Positions 59,250-64,000 of a DNA stretch of 64,000 nucleotides are shown here, piece by piece (the first letter of the stretch is position 1; every line of letters starts with the position of its first letter). Where the stretch lies: assembly GCA_947561715.1 (NCBI GenBank), contig OX387203.1, forward strand, positions 8,866,001 through 8,930,000, written 5' to 3'. The notes under the pieces are model-generated. The model saw nothing but the letters and a program-made list of their open reading frames with translations. It was not told the origin of the DNA and ran no database searches. Both the position numbers and the translations under genes were made by a program. This stretch comes from Ascidia mentula. Taxonomy: Eukaryota > Chordata > Ascidiacea > Phlebobranchia > Ascidiidae.

Positions 59250-60700
59250 ACACTAAAGAACAAATCCGTTAATTGATATGGTTTCGAATCCCAGGTTGTA
59301 AATCAATCATTCCTTAATGCGATGAGTAATGCTGAACTGATGTTTGGAATTTTTTAGTTGGTAATCCGAAACAGACCTAGTGTTTCCTAATGGGTAAAAA
59401 CGATATTTTCCATCTCCTAACTTACTGTACAAGAATGGAGGTTTCAGAACTGATGTATTTTCGAGATGTTTTGAAACAATTTCGTGGATGAATTAAGAAG
59501 CATTTGTAAGTATTGATGCAATATACAATAGTGGTGACAATGCAGATGTGTCCGTTTTGTGGTTTTGGCGGCTAGTTCACATTAGTTCAATGTGACAGTT
59601 CACGTTTTACTTGGCGAAACAAAGACCATTTCACGTTTTGGAGACTCCATTGTCATTTCGAATTCTTACCGCATGTTGTGTACAAGCTTCGGGACAGACT
59701 GGGGCCATGCATGTTCTTGGAACCGACCTTGTTGAACTTATCCAAAAAAGTGACGTCACGAGCAACGTTTGATTGTCTTTTCATGGTTCACTCACGGTTT
59801 CTAAGCTTATCAATGACGTAAAGCCAGATCACCGCCGGCATTTTTTACCGCTATCGTTTGCAGCTTGCTGTTTTTTCCTTTTTTCTTTGATTTTATGTTT
59901 TATCGTGCGTCCCCACAAACAAGCCAAACCCGACAGTTCAGTCGCACCTTACCTAATGGTGAAATCCGATTGTTAGTTTGTAAGGTATTTTTACATTTGC
60001 ATTACTGTTGATTAACTCCGTTGTTGTGTTGTTTTTTAGCGATACCGATGATGCCTGCACAGACAGGCGAAATATTTATGTCGTAAGAACTTGAAACAGA
60101 CAGACGACTTAGGATTATTTATCATTTACTACACAGGTTATTTTAATTATTAAGACGAACAGTAATACACAATTGATTAACACTTGATTAACATTCGCAG
60201 TAGCAACAAAACATAGCTCATTTAAACATTTCTCTGTAGCGTTCCGTTTTCTAATGCCCAAAATATTGTTACAACAGAAACTGCAAAAAACAATGTGTTT
60301 TAAATCGAGTCTAGCAATTATTCCCAATTCAAATGCAATTGCCGTAACAAATTCCACCTCATACTTGGTATCACAATAATGGAATCGTTAACCCCTTATT
60401 TTTTTTTCATTTGTTGTCAAGTGAAATAAACAAATACTGTTAAACAAAACCGAACAAAATACTTCAGGGTGCCCTTACATAAGCTTATCACACGATTTCC
60501 AGGAAAATTATCTGCACGAGTTTGGTGTCTGAGAAAGACTTGCAACATGACTAAAGGAAGATTAATTGCCTTTCTGTCGCCTGGTGTGCGTCACGTTTAA
60601 GCACGATTTCAACTTCATTACTTGTGTGTAAAAATCTTGTTGATTTTATAAAACCTGGCTCACCGATAAATAGTCTTATTTAAATAGGAACTGCTTTGTC
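59250..60700. other. Intergenic, no gene recognised
   Basis: A plus-strand ORF near 59773-59976 contains a hydrophobic stretch (FAACCFFLFSLILCFIV) but has no supporting homology or splice context. GACTTGCAACATGACTAAAG near 60538 resembles the segment near 15975. Otherwise nothing was seen. Confidence 0.4.
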
Positions 60701-60759
60701 GTGATTCGTTCATTTGCCGAAGACCAAATACCTTACGTGGACATTTACAATCAATAATT

Positions 60760-61572
60760 ATGCTGAATTTAAGATCGGTCTGCGTTTGCATTTGTATGCT
60801 GGTTATTCTTCATGGCGCGTCGGCAAGGTATGCTTTTTTGCCCTTGTTTTGTCAAATTTTATAACCTTTTAAAATTTTTAATTAATAAATGACCAAAAGG
60901 CAAAATCAAAGCAATATTTGGTCATGAAATTTTCTAACCAAAAAACGATTTAGTCGGTTTAATTTTCGTTTAAAATTGCTATACACAATAAAAATTATCT
61001 CTGGGTTTTATAAGCTGTACTCCCCTAAAGCCGCTTATAATTAACTCAAATAAATCGGATGAGGAAAGTTTGGTTGTTACTGGCATATTCATCGAACTTA
61101 ATTACCTGATTTTGTAGTTGTGCGGAGTGAGTTAAGTAATGTTTCTGTATAACGAATTTCGACTCAAATAGAAATAAAATTTTCAGCAAAATGTTTATTT
61201 GCAGGTTGGTTGGAAGAAAAAGATCGGAATGTGATACCACTCCCTGTCTGTGGAGGTGGGGAAGCTGCTCACGACCTTGTGGAGGTGGATTGCAATCTCC
61301 AACAATAACTCGGAGAAAGGGACGGTGCGGTTCCTGCAGATTGTCGAGCCCGAGATCATGCAACAACCAGAGTTGTTCAGGTAATGAAATAAAGAGCAGG
61401 TTTCTCCTGGTTTGCTGTTGATTTGAAAATAAGATTAAGTTTGTTTTAAATTTATGAAACTCATCGAACAACAGAACTTAACATTGTTTCGATTCGACTG
61501 AAATAAGCTCAGTGTTTCCTTGTGGGTAAACTCACGATTTTCTTTTCAGAACTTCCACCTGACTTACTTTAG
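60760..61572 (+). CDS. Small secreted single-TSP1 protein, 88 residues
   Basis: Exons 60760-60827, 61205-61380 and 61550-61572 (68+176+23 nt, whole codons). Signal peptide MLNLRSVCVCICMLVILHGA. TSP1 domain ECDTTPC, WRWGSCSRPCGGG, RCGSC, SCNNQSC. The tail is only ELPPDLL because TAG comes early in the exon equivalent to ELSPDLL of the other genes. The TSP1 core is closest to the glycine-tailed genes (SPTITRRKGRCGSC) while the tail exon type is that of the 16680 gene. The alternative GACTTTGCAG exon is deleted here. Function unknown. Confidence 0.68.
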
Positions 61573-61904
61573 AGAACGTGTGATGTGAAGTCTGGCCTTT
61601 AAATGACAACCCGGAGAGACCCTAATTTTATTTTCATCATTGCATCTTATAAGATTTATCATCTATCAATACATTTTAATGAAGCGTGCCATTATCAATC
61701 TATCGATTTTTGTTTATAAAAACTTATTAAGTCAAATGGCAAACTCGAACTCTGCGCAAGCTGTGGTCTAATTCTCAGAAGATTGATATTTTATAAACGT
61801 ACCTGATTGTAACAAAATTTCAGCTCTATCATTTCACAGTTCATATATCGCCGTGACACGGTTTTAATCGTAATTCATTGTGATGATGTTAAACTCGGTA
61901 ATAA

Positions 61905-62560
61905 ATTTTGCTGGAACCCAGGATATCCTGGCCACGTATGGCAATCAGGTTTTCTTCTACGTATATGGGTTGGGGCCTTAAACGATGTTAATGATCAGCG
62001 ACTGTTGATCTTTTACATATCCATAGGTCTATAGCTCTTTCATGCGGTCGGTTTATTTTTGACAATATGTCGGTAATTTTACATCAGAGCTCAAAATGAG
62101 ATATATCTGACATGTTTTCTCCCACAAACTCAAGTGCTTGGATTTCGACAAGTTTAGGTGTTTTCTGTGACCACATTAGAACAAATGTATCGTGTTTTTA
62201 GATGTGTAACAACTATGTAACATCTACCTTTTTCTTGGTTGATTTTTACCCATTGTCGTGGGGGTGTGGTGCGTATGCGATTGGGCTGAGGTATTTTTCA
62301 AATGCTCAGGTTCTTGAATTTCTGTGTACAAGATCCGTTGCATTAATATTTGGACGATGTCCAAGCTGAGGTTTATTATTTATTATTTTTGTTTACATAA
62401 AGTGGCAATTCGAAGTCATCCATTTCATTCTCAAGTCGTAAAAGAAACCTTTGAACACACAAAGAAATTTGTTTGGATGGGTCATTGTGGCATCAACAAC
62501 TGGATCAAAACCACATCTACCTCACATATCAAATCTGCATTTCTTTTGGCAATTTTGGCT
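61905..62560. repeat. Dispersed repeats between units
   Basis: GGATATCCTGGCCACG lies near 61920 and the CATCAACAACTGGATC repeat near 62492, in the same order as the other TSP1 units. Confidence 0.6.
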
Positions 62561-62589
62561 GCATTTTTGAAATCCACATTCCTTGTTCT

Positions 62590-62875
62590 CTATTTCTTTC
62601 CCCCACTACAGGTTGCTTTGTCAGTTTCATTCGATGTCATAGCTGTGTACTCTGCCGCAACTTAATGAGCTCCAACGCTGAACGAAGAACGCCACACAGT
62701 CGACTGGACAGATCTAATACGATGTCTGTGTTCTTCATCCGCAGGTCTTGAAGCATTGTCCCCAACTATTCCAAGAGCTCCAAACACTGGAACACAAATG
62801 TATAACAGACTTCTAGACAACGATAAACCTACAGAGGATTATAATTTCTTAACAAAATAGTTCAACAAATACTAA
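62590..62875 (-). pseudogene. Degraded TSP1 exon remnants
   Basis: Alignable to 26110-26437 and 32640-32970 through CTTGAAGCATTGTCCCCAAC and GTCGACTGGA, but with a large internal deletion. No complete TSP1 core remains. Confidence 0.5.
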
Positions 62876-62876
62876 G

Positions 62877-63084
62877 TATAGTCATTACAATTTAATAATC
62901 TGTTCTTCTGGCACAATAAACAACTTAACTTTATTCACCGACGTTTCGCCTGTTATCCAACAAGGCTTCCTCAGGGTAAATGGTGAATTAATCGGTGAAT
63001 AAAGTTACGTTTTTTATTGTGCTAGAAGAACAGATTATTAAATTACAATATGCCTGGCAGCAACAGAAACATTATATAGTCATT
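62877..63084. mobile_element. Foldback MITE, 188 bp, same insertion as 26448
   Basis: The element at 62887-63074 is flanked by TATAGTCATT on both sides and has the same arms and core as 26448-26635. The shared site shows it was inserted before the two units separated. Confidence 0.85.
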
Positions 63085-63254
63085 ACGTCCACACCACGTG
63101 TAGAATATTAATCATTATGTATTGACAACTATCGCTGCATCTACGGCTACAGTGTTTGCCACTAATCAAATCCCCTTGTTTTGTCTGTCAATAAGTTTTG
63201 TTTTGTCTTTCTTGTTAGACACCAACATGTTGACAACGACTTTAATTTATAGTG

Positions 63255-63405
63255 CAACAACAATGATTGTGGCTCGGGCCCTGCAATTTACAAACTCCAC
63301 GCTCCACTCCTCCTTGTCATACCAGAATATTGGATTCCATTACATGTTCGTGAGCAGCTTTCCAGTTCCATTCACATGATGAGGTATCACATATCCCAGA
63401 AGTTT
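63255..63405 (-). pseudogene. First TSP1 exon remnant, minus strand
   Basis: Minus-strand ATATGTGATACCTCATCATG (ICDTSSC) followed by a frame lost before the SCSR core, as at 26810-26970. Confidence 0.45.
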
Positions 63406-63779
63406 GAAGCCACCTGTAATAGTTGATGAAATGCTCATGGTTGGGTGCTTTAGTAAATGTGTGTTAGCATCACTTCATATTGCGTTTATAAAATAAAGTA
63501 GAACCTTTCTAGATTATCAACTTATGATCCTGATGTAGGTTGGTGTTGCAGGTGGGAAGACAATGCTTAGTACAGGGCTACATTCTGGCAAAATTAAGGA
63601 ACAAGTCCTTCCTAGGTTTATTATATCGATTTTTAGTTCATAGGTTTAAACGTGTAATAGCATAGCGTTCTAAATGTCTTGCCATTTTTCACGTTTGAAG
63701 TGTAAATAATCATTGAAAAATTTGTCAAACTTCCACGTAAGTTTTTAATCAACGATTTCAAACGATGGAAGACATACCA

Positions 63780-64000
63780 TGAAAAACCTTGAATAAAGGA
63801 AGGAAAGCAAATGTAAACGTAAACTGCTTTGAAATTTAGCATTACTGTTCATATATTTCTGCTCCGACTTGCCAAAATATTTTTGGAACACTACTTGGTC
63901 TAGCTGGGTGATTGATGAGCCACCCTTTTTCCAAAGAAACATTTCCAGAGCTTGCCCGAGGTTCTTCTAGAGTTCTCTGGGTTACATTTTCCGACGACGA
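63780..64000 (-). pseudogene. 3' tail segment of another TSP1/EGF copy, cut by window edge
   Basis: HPARPSSVPKIFWQVGAEIY is encoded on the minus strand, as at 21205-21300 and 27405-27500. Homology runs to the last base, so the EGF exons of a further unit should lie just beyond the window. Confidence 0.6.

Noticed and set aside
59773-59976. ORF with a hydrophobic segment
   Set aside because: Single short ORF without homology, splice context or a duplicate to compare.

Overview
This looks like nuclear DNA of an invertebrate animal. It is AT-rich, with many short GT-AG introns, dense old transposon debris and mosaic extracellular-domain genes (thrombospondin type 1, EGF). The compact introns and the gene content would suit an ascidian tunicate such as Ciona, but nothing here proves the species.

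Layout. (1) 1-8.6 kb: a complete 17-exon plus-strand gene for an atlastin/GBP-type large GTPase (2805-7180, about 840 residues), then an orphan last exon of a GLUT-type sugar transporter (8325-8416). The promoter and first exon of the GTPase gene are duplicated, without the rest of the gene, at 8.7-10.5 kb. (2) 11.5-34.8 kb: a repeat-built cluster. Plus-strand mini-genes each encode a small secreted protein with one TSP1 domain. They alternate with minus-strand remnants of a larger TSP1/EGF/transmembrane gene. (3) 35-41 kb: an inverted decayed copy of the same unit, a tRNA-derived SINE and several hAT-like relics. (4) 41.2-45.8 kb: a minus-strand gene for a roughly 1424-residue protein with a GlnD/DUF294-like nucleotidyltransferase motif and TPR repeats. 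(5) 46-49 kb: transposon debris, including Ty3/gypsy fossil pieces and a SINE. (6) 49.5-64 kb: a second copy of the TSP1 cluster, running off the right edge.

Two duplications shape the cluster. A block of about 9.3 kb is present twice (11857-21141 and 49959-59246), nearly identical by eye. A unit of about 6.2 kb is in tandem (21157-26.0 kb and 27357-32.2 kb). Each mini-gene has a 62-68 nt signal-peptide exon, a 176-182 nt TSP1 exon with eight cysteines, and a short last exon that differs between paralogues: acidic/leucine-rich (16680 and 54803), very short (60760), or a glycine-rich tail encoded by a GGTGGA repeat (24139 and 30328). All five intact mini-genes add up to whole codons across their splice junctions. 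This family of secreted TSP1 proteins with one scaffold and interchangeable tails is the most interesting system in the window. The multi-TSP1 gene and the minus-strand TSP1/EGF copies are mostly broken, and many of their defects are shared between duplicates, so they predate the duplications.
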